DNA of 64,000 nucleotides from Phyllosticta citriasiana (taxonomy: Eukaryota; Ascomycota; Dothideomycetes; Botryosphaeriales; Phyllostictaceae), in NCBI GenBank assembly GCA_038021145.1, contig JBBPHT010000009.1, positions 496,001-560,000 on the forward strand. Reading direction: 5' to 3'. A model generated the notes under the pieces. It was given only the letters and a program-made list of their open reading frames with translations. It searched no databases and was not told the origin of the DNA. A program made the translations under genes and the position numbers. Numbering within the stretch: the stretch's first letter is position 1; the number at the start of each line of letters is the position of its first letter. Positions 44,301-57,049 of this stretch are shown one piece after another.

Positions 44301-45850
44301 CAGTACGATGAATGTGTTCGTTCACGTCCACCGTACTGTGCCTGGCGAGAACATTGCCGGAATGTTTCGAGTGCTCCTGTCTCCAAACGACGCCCTCGTT
44401 GTCTTCTGTCCTGGAAATCAACGCGCGCCCAGTCGCAGTACGGACAACCTTTTTTATTGCGCCGCGATGTCCGGTCAAAATGGCCTTGCGTTCTATCCGG
44501 GTAGCCTTGATGGGAGACGGGTCAAACAGCAGATCCACCTTTCCTTCGAGCCACTCCAAACGCCCATCAAAATGGTGCATGAGAAGCGTGAATGAGCTCC
44601 CGTGGGCGTCCCCGCAGAAGCTACGAAACTGCACGTTGTCTTCCAACGGGATAGTCTCGCGAGCAAAATGCAGCCGCAAGCCCTCGACGTGCGCAATGTT
44701 GAAGATGTCCGACGTTTTCCTCGCCTTGCAACTCACGCTCTCCAAACCCCAAGCGGACATGTTGCCGCGATTGTCAAGCACGACGCAGACTTCGGGCGTG
44801 CGATTTGCGACATCAATCAAATGTTGCAACGCCTGGCTCTCTTCCTTGTCGGCATCGTCGCGCGCCTGCTGGACCGCGCGCTCCGTCGCAAGCGCAAAGT
44901 CGGCGCTGTCGATGAAGAAAGCATACCGCTTGGACGACCGCGAAGATGGCTGTATTGCGCGCGGCTTGATCGACTCGACCAAATCAATCTCCGCCCACAG
45001 CTGAAAGATCTCCGGCCCGTGGTGCAGTTCGCCGCCCACCCACACTCTGACTTTGTTGTCTGCACAAATCGTGTATAGTACGTTGTCAATCAGTTGTTCC
45101 CTATGCCTCGGGCGGCGCCAATGCAGGCCGGTGATTGTGGTGGGGTGAGGGAGGTAGGCAACGTCGAAGCGCTCCTCGACGCTTCCAAAGGAAAGCCGGT
45201 GCCATAGCTTGACGAGGCGGTCATGGTCGGCCGTTGAGGCAATGAAGGTAGCATCGTAAGAGAAGTGGGCGAATTTAACGGGCGAGGCGAGGGCCGTGGT
45301 AAAGAGCAATTCGGCGTCGTGGTTGTGGGTCGAATAGAGGGCGATCGAGGAGCTTCCGACGAGAATCTCCTCCGAAATACCCCACGAAAGCGTGCGAATA
45401 TCGTCGTCGGGGTCGGGCAACGTCAGCGTGTGTTGGAGGGACCACTGGACGCCGTTAGCCAGCCATCAAGGTGCCGCGTCGTCAGAGATGTGCGCCCTTA
45501 CTTTCGGCTCGCCAAAATCAACGCCATACGGCTTGTAAACATAGACGGCCTTTTTCGAAGCAACAGCCATCTTGCCCGTCGTCTCGTCAAAGACGACAGA
45601 CCGCAGGTGGACGTCATCTTGGTGGTAGGTGGTTTGGAGGATGGAGCGCGGGCCGCCGCCGAGGACTATGAGGGCGTTGCCTGATATGTATGCCTGGGAG
45701 CAGCAACGACAGGGTCAATCGAGAAGCTGGAAAGCAGAGAGCGGTGCGGAGCAGCAAGCGTCAGCTTACGATGATCTGCCTTCCCTCCCAGAGCCCGGTG
45801 GTCACAGCAGCGAGCTCTGCGTTGGGACGGCCGGGGAGGATGGCGCGCAT
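41316..45850 (-). CDS. RAV1: RAVE complex subunit Rav1
   Basis: Exons 45850-45770, 45693-45502, 45444-42547 and 42497-41316, 1450 residues. The first two exons (MRAILPGRPNAELAAVTTGL; AYISGNALIVLGGG) complete the N-terminus. The N-terminal half has WD-type repeats (FAHFSYDATFIASTADHDRL, VKLWHR). The central and C-terminal parts carry the Rav1p C-terminal domain (NPVDCALYYLALRKKPVLVG, RFHYAASFFLLADHLGDAVM). The 49-nt last intron joins NAL to RSQFEVIARN. Rav1 with Skp1 and Rav2 reassembles the V1 and Vo sectors of the vacuolar H+-ATPase after glucose or pH change. The tail is Asn/Gly- and Glu/Lys-rich and ends DANSLLDSFGF. Length fits filamentous-fungal Rav1. Confidence 0.93.
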
Positions 45851-46286
45851 GGAACAAGGCGTGGGAGCTGTGCGCAGCTCTACGGCAGGGTCGTCATGGT
45901 CTGGCGGGAACAAGCAAGCTCATGTGCAGAGGTCGAACATTGGCGGAGCTTGAAGATGCAGTGGTGGTCGAGGACGAGCTCCAAGTCGACAGTCGGACAC
46001 GGCCAAGCTTGCGGGCCCGTGCGACGGTCGAAACAGGACCCTGCGATGATGGATGACGAGTACACGCTTATAACGGAACGCGACCAGCTCACCAATGTGG
46101 AGATGCAGCTAACAAAATCAGATGGCGCCGCAAACCATCTGCGGGACGTTGAGGTCATCAATCATGCAGCCCTGAATGCAACCCAATCAAACCCTGCGCC
46201 CGCCAGTCGCCGACCCCTGCCGTCAGAATGCCCTTTTATTGGTACCAAAGCTCTACTTTTTTCTATTCAAGCTTCTGTCTTCAAGT
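45851..46286. other. Intergenic, 0.44 kb
   Basis: Between RAV1 (5' end, minus) and PRMT3 (3' end, minus). It should hold the RAV1 promoter. No other feature seen. Confidence 0.5.
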
Positions 46287-48160
46287 CTATTCGAGCTTCC
46301 ACAATTGACCCCGTCTACCGTCTCTGACGCCCTCAAGTTCCCAATGCATCTCTATGCCGAGACCTCTTGCGTTTGCCCCAGCCTTTTTGTACTCAACGCT
46401 CCCCCGAATCCGCTGGCCCTTCTTCAGCGCCCCGTCGCTGCCATCGCGATCCACCAGCAGCAGCACCGACTCCCAGTGTGTTGGCGTGCCGCCTGGGCCT
46501 GTCGTAAAGGCCACGCCAGGCCCACTCCACGACTCAGCCCGCGCGTCGGCCGGGAGCTTTGCATCCCTGGAACTAAGGAAAAATGTGTCGAACCAGATGC
46601 ACCAACCATCCAGAGCTTCAATGTCCTTGGTGAGCTCAACGGTGAAATCCTTGGTGAATTCCAACTCCTGAGTATTGATGGTGTGGAGGGGAAGTTCCAA
46701 AAAGAGGGACGAGTCGGCAGCTAGAACATGTCAGACGGGGAATGGGAAGAATTATGAGAAAACTTACCCAGCTTCTCTGGCACCAGGCTCCTCACCCGTG
46801 CGTCGTCTCTTATCTTGTCCATCATGGCGCTCATGTCGAAGGCATACACATCGCGCCAAAAGTCAATGTGCTCCGCAACATAGTCGTCATCGGCAAACGG
46901 CGCAATTCGCAGCGTGCAATGGCTGGGCACCATCAAGCCGTCACTTTTGAGATAGCGGTCGCGCGCCCAGACGACACTGTCGAACATGGCCTCAAACAGG
47001 AGGCCATAACCCATCCACTCGGAGACAATGATGTCGACCTTGTCGACCGGCAGCGTAACCTCCTCAATCTTTCCGCGCAGGCACGAAATCTGGTCTGAGA
47101 AACCATTGGCGTGCACATTCAGAATGGCCTTCTCAATCATGGTCGAATTGTCGACGGCAATGACGTGCGCGGCGCCCGCCTTGGCCGCAAACATGGACAA
47201 GATGCCCGTTCCGCATCCCACATCCAGCACCGTCTTGCCGACGAAGAGGTGCTTGTTCTCGTAGATGAAATCGCGGTACGCGTCGGTGCGCACGCTGTCC
47301 TTGAGCATCGTCTCGTGGATGTCGTTATACGAGTACGAATCAAAATAACCCTGTTCGACGCCCTTTTGCTGCTTGTCCTCGCTCTTTTGGCCATTCGTTG
47401 ACGGACCGGCCTGCGTGCCGTTGGGCGCTTCCTTCTCTGCCCACCTCTCTTCCAACGTCCGCGACACGGCCTCGCGGTAATCGGCAAAATTGGCCTTGAG
47501 CGCCCGCAGTTCTTCTTCGAGCTGCTTGACCCGGTCCCCTTGCGGGTCTTGGTCTGCTTCTTCCTCGGAGTCGCCGAGCTCGTCCACCAGAAACAATAGT
47601 GCGTCGTCTTCGAGGACTGGCTGCAGATACTTGTCATCTGCAAATGCAGCCGCTGAGGAAAGGTCCGGCTGGGAGTTGCCGGCGCGGACCTGGCTGCGGA
47701 TGTAATTCACCAGCTTGATGCGCTGATAAAAATCAAGGCCTGTCTCCAGTCAGCTCCTGCAAAATCCAACCAAGCCCCCATGCCCACCACCCTTTCTTCA
47801 AAGCCACCAAAAAAAAAAAAAAAAAAAAAATTTCAAAACCATCAAACTGAAAGTTTTCTCACGTGATGCCAAAAAAAAAGAGAGAGAGAAAAAAAAAAGG
47901 GACAAAAACCACTCACCAAACCTCGCAACAACCTCCGCCAAATCCACACCCCAAACCCTCTTCGTCTCCTCAACCAACTCCCTCACACTCCCAAACACAA
48001 CCGCCTCATCAAACAACCCCTTGACGCGCACATCCTCAACATCCGCATCGGGCTCGACATCCTCCCATCCCTCGTCATTGCGCAGGTCGAGCGGGTCGCT
48101 CCCGGCGTCTGAAGACGAGTCCGAGGCGGGCGGTGGCGGCGGCGGCGGCGGCGGCGGCAT
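46287..48160 (-). CDS. RMT3: Protein arginine N-methyltransferase 3
   Basis: Exons 48160-47917, 47739-46768 and 46720-46287, 549 residues. The N-terminus starts with an 11-Pro run and an acidic region, then GLDFYQRIKLVNYIR as in PRMT3. A coiled-coil linker follows. The catalytic core has SAM motif I VLDVGCGTGILSM at 252-264, the acidic DNST loop, and the double-E loop with Glu322 and Glu331 (SEWMGYGLLFE). The beta-barrel holds the THW loop (GGTPTHWESV). PRMT3 asymmetrically methylates ribosomal protein S2 (uS5) in the cytosol. The region aligned to the usual C2H2 finger has no Cys or His. Intron 1 (177 nt) contains a run of 22 T in the sense strand. Confidence 0.93.
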
Positions 48161-49260
48161 TCTAGTTCAGGAAAATCGTTTTTGCGTGATCTGGTGATTT
48201 TTCTTCTTCTTTTTTTTTTTTTTTTTTTTTTTCTCCTCTGGAAGGGTTTCAGCACGAAGAATAGGGCGGCGGGGGTGACTGGTTGTTGTGGAGAATGTTG
48301 GTATGTATGTACGTAGGTTTGTATGATGGACGCACTAGGTGGGTGTAAAATATCTCGAACGTGATGGCGCTAAGGGTCGTCGCTTAACCCGATGTAGCTA
48401 GCTAGCTAGCTGTTTCGCCGGGATTGGCCCCAACGGCGGCGGCTCGCTACCGCGCGGCTGGATAGCCGCAGGTTAGGTAAGGTAGGCCTACCGTTGAACG
48501 AGGAGACGTCGGTTCGTGGGCTAGTGCAGCCAGAGGGTTGACAAAGAAAAGTCGGAACTATGGTAGGTACAGTGTATTGTCAGATGAAGACTGTCTCTAT
48601 GCGCCTCGCACATTCTAGCTGGCAGAATCTGGTGCTGCAAAATGCAAAACGCCCATCGACATCTCCACGCAAATATAAGAGCTCTCTTCTGAAGTGCTTC
48701 TATAGATGCGTTCCACCCCACTGCTCTCGCCCTTGAGCTACTCTATACAAAGCTCGCAATCCACAGGCAATGCTTCACATCCCCTGCCATGCCATTTCGC
48801 CTCGTCTGCGCTGGATTTGTAAATACCCACAAATATTTTCAACACCTAGCTCGCTGAAAAGGCAAAGATATTGCTGGTCCTCGATGCAAAGCGGAAAAAG
48901 TTCAAAACGTGAAATTCAGCTTGCTGGTGCGCTTGCTCTCCCCATGCATGCTATGCAACGTATGCTCAATCATTCTTTTCGCCAGATGTGCCAGCCGAGT
49001 TTGAAATGGGGAAAAACAGCTCAGAGAGAAAATGGTAACAAAACGTAATGAACACCTGACACCGCCCCGTAAATGTCCTGTCGTTACAGTTGTACAAGAG
49101 AGGGAAAGAAGAGGAGGAATGACATGGACAAATATAGCGGAGAGAGGTAGATAGGGGGTAAATGGTGGAGAGAGAAAGGGAAAAAAGGCCGTACATCCAT
49201 GTATCCATCGCAAAACACACATACTTACGCTTTATACAACCGGAAAACATTTCTTGTACA
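48161..49260. other. Intergenic, 1.1 kb
   Basis: PRMT3 promoter side and 3' flank of the TBC gene. Poly-T run at about 48210-48232. Tandem CTAGC repeats near 48400 (GTAGCTAGCTAGCTAGC). No gene seen. Confidence 0.5.
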
Positions 49261-52200
49261 TCACTTTGTTTCCACAGCAGTCGAGCTTACCGTCCGCTTC
49301 CCCCAGAACCAACTGCCACCTCCTGAGTTACTCGTCGTTGAATGTGAGCTTCCCGGCTTCTTTTCTGACTTGGACGTCTTGACCGGCTCCAGTTCCTTGG
49401 GTGTTGCAGGCATCGAGGCGGTGGCTTGTGCAGCTGCTGCTTCAGCCAGGGCCTTTTCCTGAGCTTCCTTTGCTTTGCTGAGCTCCTTGCGCATGCCCTC
49501 GCAGCGCGCCTTGAGCTCCTCCAGCTCTTGCTTGGCCATTGCTTCCGAAGTCTTGGCCGAAACGAGGTCGGCCAGGAGCGTGTCTTCAGCGGGCAGAGGG
49601 TGGTGCTCGGTGGGGGTCAGCACGGCGTGTGCAGACACGCTGCTGCTGCGCTTATCGAACTGAGACGTTCCACTTGCGTGGGGGGAGGAGGCACGGTTTG
49701 AGCGCGGAGCAGATGTCGGGGTGCCGAAAGTGTTGACTCGGGTGAGCATGGGTCCACGCACGCTATTGCGCGCTGAACCTCCCGAGGTACTGCGACCAAG
49801 CTTGAGTTCGCGGAGCCCCTTGGTGGAAGAGTCGGTGGTGTTGCTGCGAGTCAGGGTGGGAACTTCGGGAACAGTCTCTGCGGCCGACCAAGTGTTGGAC
49901 TTGGACACCTTTGCCTGCTGCTGCTTGAGATCTTGAATGCCTCGTTCAAGGCGCTGCTTCTCCACGTGCGAGTCTTGGAGACGACGGCGGGCTTCGTTTA
50001 GTTCGTTGCGCAGACGGTCAGTCTCTGTCTGGGCATCGAGAAGTTGACGTGAAAGAGACTGCGAGCGGCTGCTTTCAAGCTGCAGCTGCTCTTTTGTGCG
50101 TGCCAACGAATCGCGCAAATATTGCTTCGTCTCAAAAACAGAAGAGTTACGGTGATGATGCGCCTTTTTAGGGAACCGTTCTTCAACAACCTTCATGACT
50201 TCATCCATGCTTTGCGCAGGGCTCAGAAGCGGCGTCGAAAGTCGCTTATTCGTGACATTTCCATTTGCATTGACAGGGAGGGTAAGGCGCCTGTCAGCCT
50301 TAGACGAGGGAGGCCTCAAAGAGTCTCCATTCTGATCAATGTTGACGCGATCAACAAGAGAGCGCACAATTCGGTGGTCCTCGCGGCGCTCCTCGCGCTC
50401 ACGCTGTAGTTGAGCCGTGAGATTGGCCTGCTCCCTTTGCATCTCGCTGAGTGCCGTGAGGAGATCTTCAATCTGGGAGTGGAAGTCGCGATCCTTGGCC
50501 GAAATGGTGAGGCGGTTTGGATCAACCTTGAGCGACTTGACCGACGCATTGTCTGCCGAAGATTCGCGTGAGCGAGATGTCATTTCTGTCAGCGCAGTTG
50601 CTGTGCTAGCATGGCTTCTACCTGTGCTGTCTGAAGAAGCCTCGACGGAGTTGAGGGTCGAGGCGATGCTCTGTTTCGAGGTCGTCCGCTTCATGAAGCT
50701 AGAAGGACGGGATTGCTTGTCGGAACTGGGGGGAGTAAGAGTTGCTCTCTTGTCGGGTCCCCAGATGCGTCCAAGGAAGCGTTGAGCGGCGCTCTGGACT
50801 TCGGGGAAGAAGCGGCTCTTGGCAACAGTGTCGTCGCCTTGCGTCTCCTTGAAGCCAGCTTCAAGACTCTGCAGACTTTCGCGGGTGACGACGCCCGTGA
50901 AGCTGCAAAAGTCATTGACAAGATCGTCAGCCGACTGCGCGTTGCAGCCGTACGGATCCCACAACGCGCGCGACAGCAAAAGCTGAATGACATCCTCGAA
51001 TTCGGCCAACGCCAGCAAGCGTTTTTCGTTCTTGGTCATGATAGCAAGCGCCACGCGCATCAAGGTCTCTGATGCACCCTCGGCGAAAATGACGTCGTAG
51101 ATGCGGAAAAGCATGGGCAGCGGACAAGTGACGGCAAAGAAAGATAGGAACCATTGGGAAAGATAGGCGGCATGAATTTGCATGCCGTCGAGGTGCTCGG
51201 CGAGCTGGGGAAGGTGCTGGTGGAGCAGACGCTGGAATTGGTAAATGCGGAGATGGAGGCCTGACAGGTCCGGCAAAAAGCAGGATCTCAAGTCGTAGTC
51301 GTCCATCAACCTGGAGACGGTCAATTACCCGACGGCCAAGGGGAGGCGGTCACTTACCTGACTAGCACGCAAAAGGCCTCCTTGTCGCCCATTTGCATGA
51401 GCAACGGGCCGACCAGAAATCCCAGGCCCTGGCAGTAACCAATCTTTTCATCGTACAAGCTAAAGCACTTGAGCACCCGCGCCAACATCTTCTGGCCCTC
51501 TCCTTCGGCATCTCTAAACATTTCGACGCCCGGGAAGCTTCTTCCGATGTCCTTGCCGATCATATTCTCGTAGGGGCTCGACTCTTTGCACAGACGCTCG
51601 TACTGGTCTTCGAGTTGGCGGTCTCTTGCGCCAGCCATGCTCACCCACGTCACACCACGGAGTGGTGCAGGGATACCGGAGCGAATCTTGTTTGTTGTCA
51701 GGGTTGGCAGACGCTGGGCGGTGCCGTGGTAGTCGCGGACCAGGGCAGCCCAAAAGTCGAGCTCGGTCATTGGTGGTGGTGAGGGCAACAGAGAGAAGCG
51801 AACTTGTTCGGCATTCTGGTTTTCAACCATCTTTTTGATTTGGCTAATGGATGGGGGACGAGACTGGCTGCGTGCGCGCGGCTTGAGGCCTGACTTGGGA
51901 TCCGTGGCTATGGCCTGGTTTGCCTGCTCGAGTCTTTCCAGCAGCAGTGCGGTGCTCTGCTGTCGTTAGCCGGGTCGGCGATGAACGATAGAGGAGACGA
52001 GACAAACCTCGTCGGCGCCTCCATCCCGCTCAACTTCACCCTCCTTCTTGTCTAGAGTGTCCCAGTCGACCTTTTCGTCCGTGTCGAGCGAGTCTAGGGT
52101 ACTTCTCCTCGACATGGCCTTGTTGATGATTGTAGTGGGTCTCTTTTTTCGCGAGTCGGTGGGGTCTGCGAGGGTGGCATCCAAGCTCTGAGAGAATTTG

Positions 52201-52361
52201 CTGTCCCTCGACGTGTGGTGCAGCGGGGCGGGTGTGGTGTCGGAGTCTTGGTCGTAGTTCTGGTCGGTGGGCGACAGGGGCACGGTAACCATGGAATCGG
52301 CAAACGAGTCGACATGGCTGCGAGAGGGGAGGATGGACGACTCTAGGTCTGCGAGCGCCAT
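49261..52361 (-). CDS. GYP5: TBC-domain Rab GTPase-activating protein (Gyp5/Gyl1-like)
   Basis: Exons 52361-52008, 51956-51358 and 51310-49261, 1000 residues. A tandem ACAGCAG acceptor could add one Gln at 51957-51959. The Ser/Thr-rich N-terminus (about 160 residues) is followed by a TBC domain, about 200-440. The Arg finger is Arg257 in I-x2-D-x2-R, and the Gln finger is Gln294 in YCQG. The ring continues RLMDDYDLRSCFLPDLSGLH and LPMLFRIYDVIFAEG. After a linker come long coiled coils (HRNSSVFETKQYLRDSLART, LRNELNEARRRLQD, KQELEELKARCEGM). This order matches Gyp5/Gyl1-type GAPs for Ypt1/Sec4-class Rabs in ER-Golgi and polarised exocytic traffic. The symbol rests on domain order and is less certain than the family. 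Confidence 0.88.
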
Positions 52362-54432
52362 GATGTGGTCAAAGGTCGTGCCACAGCTCGGGCGGCACGG
52401 TGGGATGGGAGAGACTGGCGTGGATCAGAGGAGAGAAGGAGGGACAAAGATGGATCAACAACGACGGAGCGGGCATAAAGCAGAGGCCGGCGGGGGCTAT
52501 GAAGCGGTGACGGTGCAGAGTTTCAGGCAATTGGAGCGGGGCGGTGATGGCACGGAATAGCGAGGGCACTTGGGAGGAGAGGGAAAAGTGGGCACGACGA
52601 CATACCGGACGACAGGGCTGCAGGAGGCATTGGGAGCGCAGCGAGTAGAATCACATTATTGAGCGGCAGTGGGTGGGTGAGTGGGTGGGTGGGTTTTGCG
52701 TTCAGGAGAAAGAGACGGTGGAGGAGGATTGGTGGTGGTGGGAGCTTTGGATGGTCGCGAGCAGGGATCGCCCGCGTGCCTGCGAGACGACGCACGCGCC
52801 GAACCAGACCAGATGGAAACCTCGCCCTCTTCTCCCGCTGCACACCGTAAGGTACATGTATCTTTTGTCGCTGCTGGCTGGACATTGGGAGTTTTGTCTT
52901 TTCTTTTTCTTGTTGCACCATCTTTTTTCGGTTTTTTTTTTTTTTTTTTTTTTTTTCCCTTCCCGTCGGCCGTTTGACGTGCACAGGATCCTCCCGCCCC
53001 ATTCCTCCGCTGTTCGGTCCCACGGGCGACGGGAACCAAGCGAGGCGCGTGTATGCAGTCCCCAGCGCGTTCTTTGCTTCGGTTCGTTCCCCTTCTTCTC
53101 CTGTGCTCCATGCATGCCACAGGTATCCCATTCATGCTCATCTCATCTCCGCTCTGCACGTCGCAACAGACGTCACCCTTTTGCTGGTGCTGCATTCTGC
53201 TACTTCTCACCATGCACCGATGCATCGTCGCTCGAATGACGATCCGCCCCGTCGACTCCCTCTCCCCCATGGCCATCATCTCACTCGACTTGGCATGACG
53301 TCGTCTCTTGCATCTCTACCTACCTACTCAATCCCGACCGAGGCCTCCAAATCGTCCTGCCTGAAGACTGCGCTATCATGTCTGCGCCGATCCCATTCTG
53401 CACCGTCTCGCCCGACTCATGACCTATCGATTTCCTCATTGGGCCCCTTTCGTAACTTCCAATCTTGTTCTCGAAGATTAGGCCTCCCTCACCGTGCACC
53501 CCGGCATTATTCGCTTGGCAACTTGACGCCACACCCCACCCACCCATGCTGTCCACTCCCCATCAACACCGACTCTATCGAGTCTGCTTCTCTCAAAACT
53601 TGCATTGCCCGTCGTGATAGCAGCTCCCCTCTCTCTTCTCACAGTACCTCACGGCAGAGGTAGGCTGGGAAAAGGAGTCATCACTTGCAGCTACAACTGC
53701 CCCCTTTACACCCGGCAGCCCAGTCACTCGCTCCGATTGGCCATGGAAAATGTTCTGTTTACTTGCAAACTTCTTCCCACTCTTCGCCATGTTCCTGTAA
53801 ATAAGGCACCTCCGCGCCACTCTTGCCGTGCTGGTGCGGGGTATGTTGTTTGTCCAAAATGCCGTGGTTTTGAAGGGAAAAGAAAGTGATTCCTTTCCCG
53901 CCCCCGGGTGTCAGCACACCTTTCATTGCGAATCTGATAGTGATCAAGCCAATGCTTTTCCTTTTTAACTTAACTTCGGTGTTGTGGATTGGAAAATGGC
54001 AAGGCTGTTGGCGTGGAATCTTGGAGGGCGAAAGAACAAGGAACAAGACATTGCCAGGTTTCGCTCTCACATCGGGTGGAATGGTCGTGAGAGACAAGGA
54101 AAGTGACAAGTGGAAGGTAGAAAGCAGTAGAAAACAAGAGACGGTACACTGCAATCGGCCATCGTAGCCACAATATGCGACAGGAAGAGGCCGATTCAAA
54201 ACTCTGAGCTTTTGCTGGAATAGGGGGCAAGCAAGGCATCTCTGAGAGATGAACTGGCGTTGTAGGTTCTTGTCCCATTCATCTTTCCTATCAATCCCAT
54301 ACAAGGTTCGTCTATGTCGAAAGAGCACTTTATGCATGGAAATACTGGCCTTCCTTTCCTCACACGAACAAGCCAAACCGTAACCTAGTAGCTTGCCAAT
54401 TTTTTTAATTTTTTTTTTTTTTCGCACTTTGT
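52362..54432. other. Intergenic, 2.1 kb (divergent promoters)
   Basis: Head-to-head spacer between the TBC gene (minus) and the first Myb-like paralogue (plus). A run of 25 T at 52932-52956 and (GTGG)n near 52666-52692 are the main landmarks. Frames over 100 codons here are low-complexity or family-less. Confidence 0.5.
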
Positions 54433-56204
54433 ATGCATCCACGGCAAACTGCAGCAGCAATCATGGGCCACCACAAAACAAATCATCGCAACGGCAAACG
54501 TAGCCTCATTGTCATCCTCCGCTACCGTCGCGTCCCCCCAGCCAACCTCACCGTTTCGCCTTCGAACGCGCAACAGCAATCAGAGCAAGACATGGCACGC
54601 GCGCAACGACAAGACTCCGACGCGTCCAATTCACCCAACACCCGGATGGCCTCAAGCCCACCAGCAATGCCTGCGCGCTCTCGACCACTCCGCAGACGGC
54701 AATCATCCGACCAAATGAGCGTCGGCAACAGCAACCACATCAACGGCAACAACAACAACAACGTTGAGCCTCGCCCATCATCGCTTCTTGCAGATCTCGC
54801 AACATCCGTCAACCTCCACTTCACTTCGCCATCGCCATCACCATCACCATCACCATCACAAGCCTCGACGGAACCCGACGACGCGCCATCATCGTCGCCT
54901 TCACTCTCGCCACTCGCACAGCACATCGGCACTCTCGCAGAACCAATCATCTGCCAACTTGCGCGCGCCGCAATCAAGCAAGACTCCGCGCGCCTCGAGG
55001 CCCTCAGCGACTTGGAGCGGCAGATCGAGCTCGTCGAGCTGAACCGGCGCACCGCGCGTGCAGCGCTGGAGAAGGTGGCGCTGGAGTGGGCTAGGAAATT
55101 GAAAGAGCAGGGGGGCGCCGAGGGAGAGTTTGTCGAGGTGGAGAGAGCAGTGGCTGAGTTCAAGAAGTTCAAGTTTGCGCGGTTGGCGTATATCGAGGAT
55201 AGGGCTTGGAGAGGTCATCATGTTGATGGTGCGTGGGGTGTTCCTTCTTGGGGTTGATGTTGGATTTCCTTGTTTGTTGCTCTGTTGTGCGGGAGGCATG
55301 AGAGGCTGAACCATTGAGGGGACTTTGTGTGCTAAATTCCTCAGTAACAGGGGCAGCTGGCTCACTTGAAGACGACCAAGTTTCCAATTGTGGCGAAGAC
55401 GACTTGACCCACCCAAACAACTTCTCTCGCCATGATCGTGCCTACGACGTCGATACAGACGACGAAAGCGGCAGTAGCAGCGATAACGACAGCGTCCGCC
55501 CACTCGGTCGTCGCCGCCAAGGACACAGCAGGAGCACCACGGCCACGGCCACAACCACAACCACAACCACAACCACAACCACCCCGGCACCCACATCCGC
55601 CGCTCCTACCACGGCGGTGGACCACTTCGACCCAAACCTCACACACCACGCGCCCAACCTCTACGCCAACTCCTCCATCCCCTCCCACGTCAAACCCTTC
55701 GTGCCGGGCCGGTATCAACACCTCACCACCCACAACCCCACCACCACCACCACCACCACCACCACCATCATCCAAACCACCATCTTCGACCAAACAACCC
55801 GCTTCCCTCTGCACCTCCCCAACCGCACGACCGGCCTCACAGACACCCTGCCCCTCCCAGCGCACCTCGCCCGCACCCAAGATTGGGAGTCGCGGTCTTG
55901 GATCGCGAAGCTGAATAAATGGCATGTCGAGCTGCTGCACGAGCGGAGGTGGCAGCCGGCGAAGAAGACACGGCACAAGTGGACGAAGGAGGAGAAGGCG
56001 TGGTTGAGGGCGTGGGTTGGGGAGAGAATTGGCAGGACGGGGGCCGAGGCGGAGGATGGAGATGCAGACATTGATGAGGCGCTGACGAGAGATTGGAATC
56101 GATTTGCGGCGAGTGAGAAGGGCGTTGGCAGGGGCTTCAGACGTAGAGATCGCCCGGTCTTGGCCGAGTCGCGGAGGCGCTGGTGTGTCGATTGTGGGAA
56201 GTGA
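54433..56204 (+). CDS. Myb/SANT-like paralogue 1 of a tandem array
   Basis: Exons 54433-55228 and 55345-56204, 551 residues (or 549 with the AACAG acceptor at 55350; both keep frame). Either ATG 54433 or 54463 (MGHHKTNHRNGKRSLIVILR) could start it. The first exon has an Asn run, a Ser-Pro hexamer array and an acidic-basic helix (LEALSDLERQIELVELNRRT). The second has Thr runs from CCACAA/CCACCA repeats, then the domain shared with the next two genes: W-E-S..WIAKLNKWHVELLHERRW, a basic spacer, KWTKEEKAWLRAWVGERIG and a DWNRFAASEK helix. A Myb-type DNA-binding fold is inferred. It could be two genes, but the phase-matched intron favours one. Confidence 0.62.
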
Positions 56205-56509
56205 GTAGTAGGTGGAGAGCAACGGGACTGCGGTCGGCTGTGGAGGACGGACGTGTTCGTGGAGCAACGGTTGGCATTTGTGGATTACGTTTGAGCGGCC
56301 AAATAGCTGGAGACCTGTCGGTCATCTTGATAGCCATCCTCCAGTCAAACCTTCAACCTCTTCTCTTCTTCTCATCCTGAATTTTCCCTGTTGTACATTC
56401 ATCTACCTGCCTAAAGTTTACTTGCGTCACTTACTCAGAGGACAGTGACCCTTGTTGACTTTGACACACTTTGTTCTCCTAGCGCTCTTTTGTCACCGCT
56501 GATCGGTTT

Positions 56510-56559
<50 letters not shown>

Positions 56560-57049
56560 GATGGAGTCCTGAAGAGAGGCTGTAGCAGAATCCTCTTCTT
56601 GACTAGAATGATCTAGCTTACACAAGCGCGCTGGTCACGCAGAATGCGAGGTGACTACGAGAAAAGGCGCTGGCATCCTGGAATGCTTCCTATGCCTGCG
56701 GTTAGTTAGTCTTTCTTGCCTTAATTCTCCTAACGGTAAATAAGCCAGGCGAGGAAGGGCTGGAAACTCTTTGCAAGACGCAGTGCCGTTTTGCTGGAGG
56801 TTGCTATAGCTATGGACAAAGTTGATTGAGTGCCGTGTTGTATATGCAGTCAAGTGAGTGTTTTTCGCTCCAGCATGCGAAGGCTCCAAGCTCGGTCCTC
56901 TGGTAACCAAATAATCAACACCGTCGCAACGCTTACAATCGCCCACCCTCCACACCGTCTCTCCCCTCACACGACCGCTCTCTCAGAGCTCGTACGGCGC
57001 CTCCCCTTTTGTTCACCCTGTCTCGCTTTCGCAATCCGTCTTCGCCAAC
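56205..57049. other. Intergenic, 0.85 kb
   Basis: Contains a (GA)22 microsatellite at about 56514-56557. Otherwise the promoter of the second paralogue, with a CT-rich leader near 57000-57045. No gene seen. Confidence 0.6.
56514..56557. repeat. (GA)22 microsatellite
   Basis: Perfect dinucleotide run of about 44 bp between paralogues 1 and 2. Confidence 0.95.

Noticed and set aside
47740..47916. Poly-T intron of PRMT3 read as coding sequence
   Set aside because: The frame through the run gives poly-Phe. The donor and acceptor restore the conserved GLDFYQRIKL segment, so it is an intron.
55362..56267. 301-codon minus-strand frame opposite the first Myb-like paralogue
   Set aside because: Poly-Gly/Val derived from the complementary CCACCA and CCACAA repeats; the plus strand carries the shared domain.
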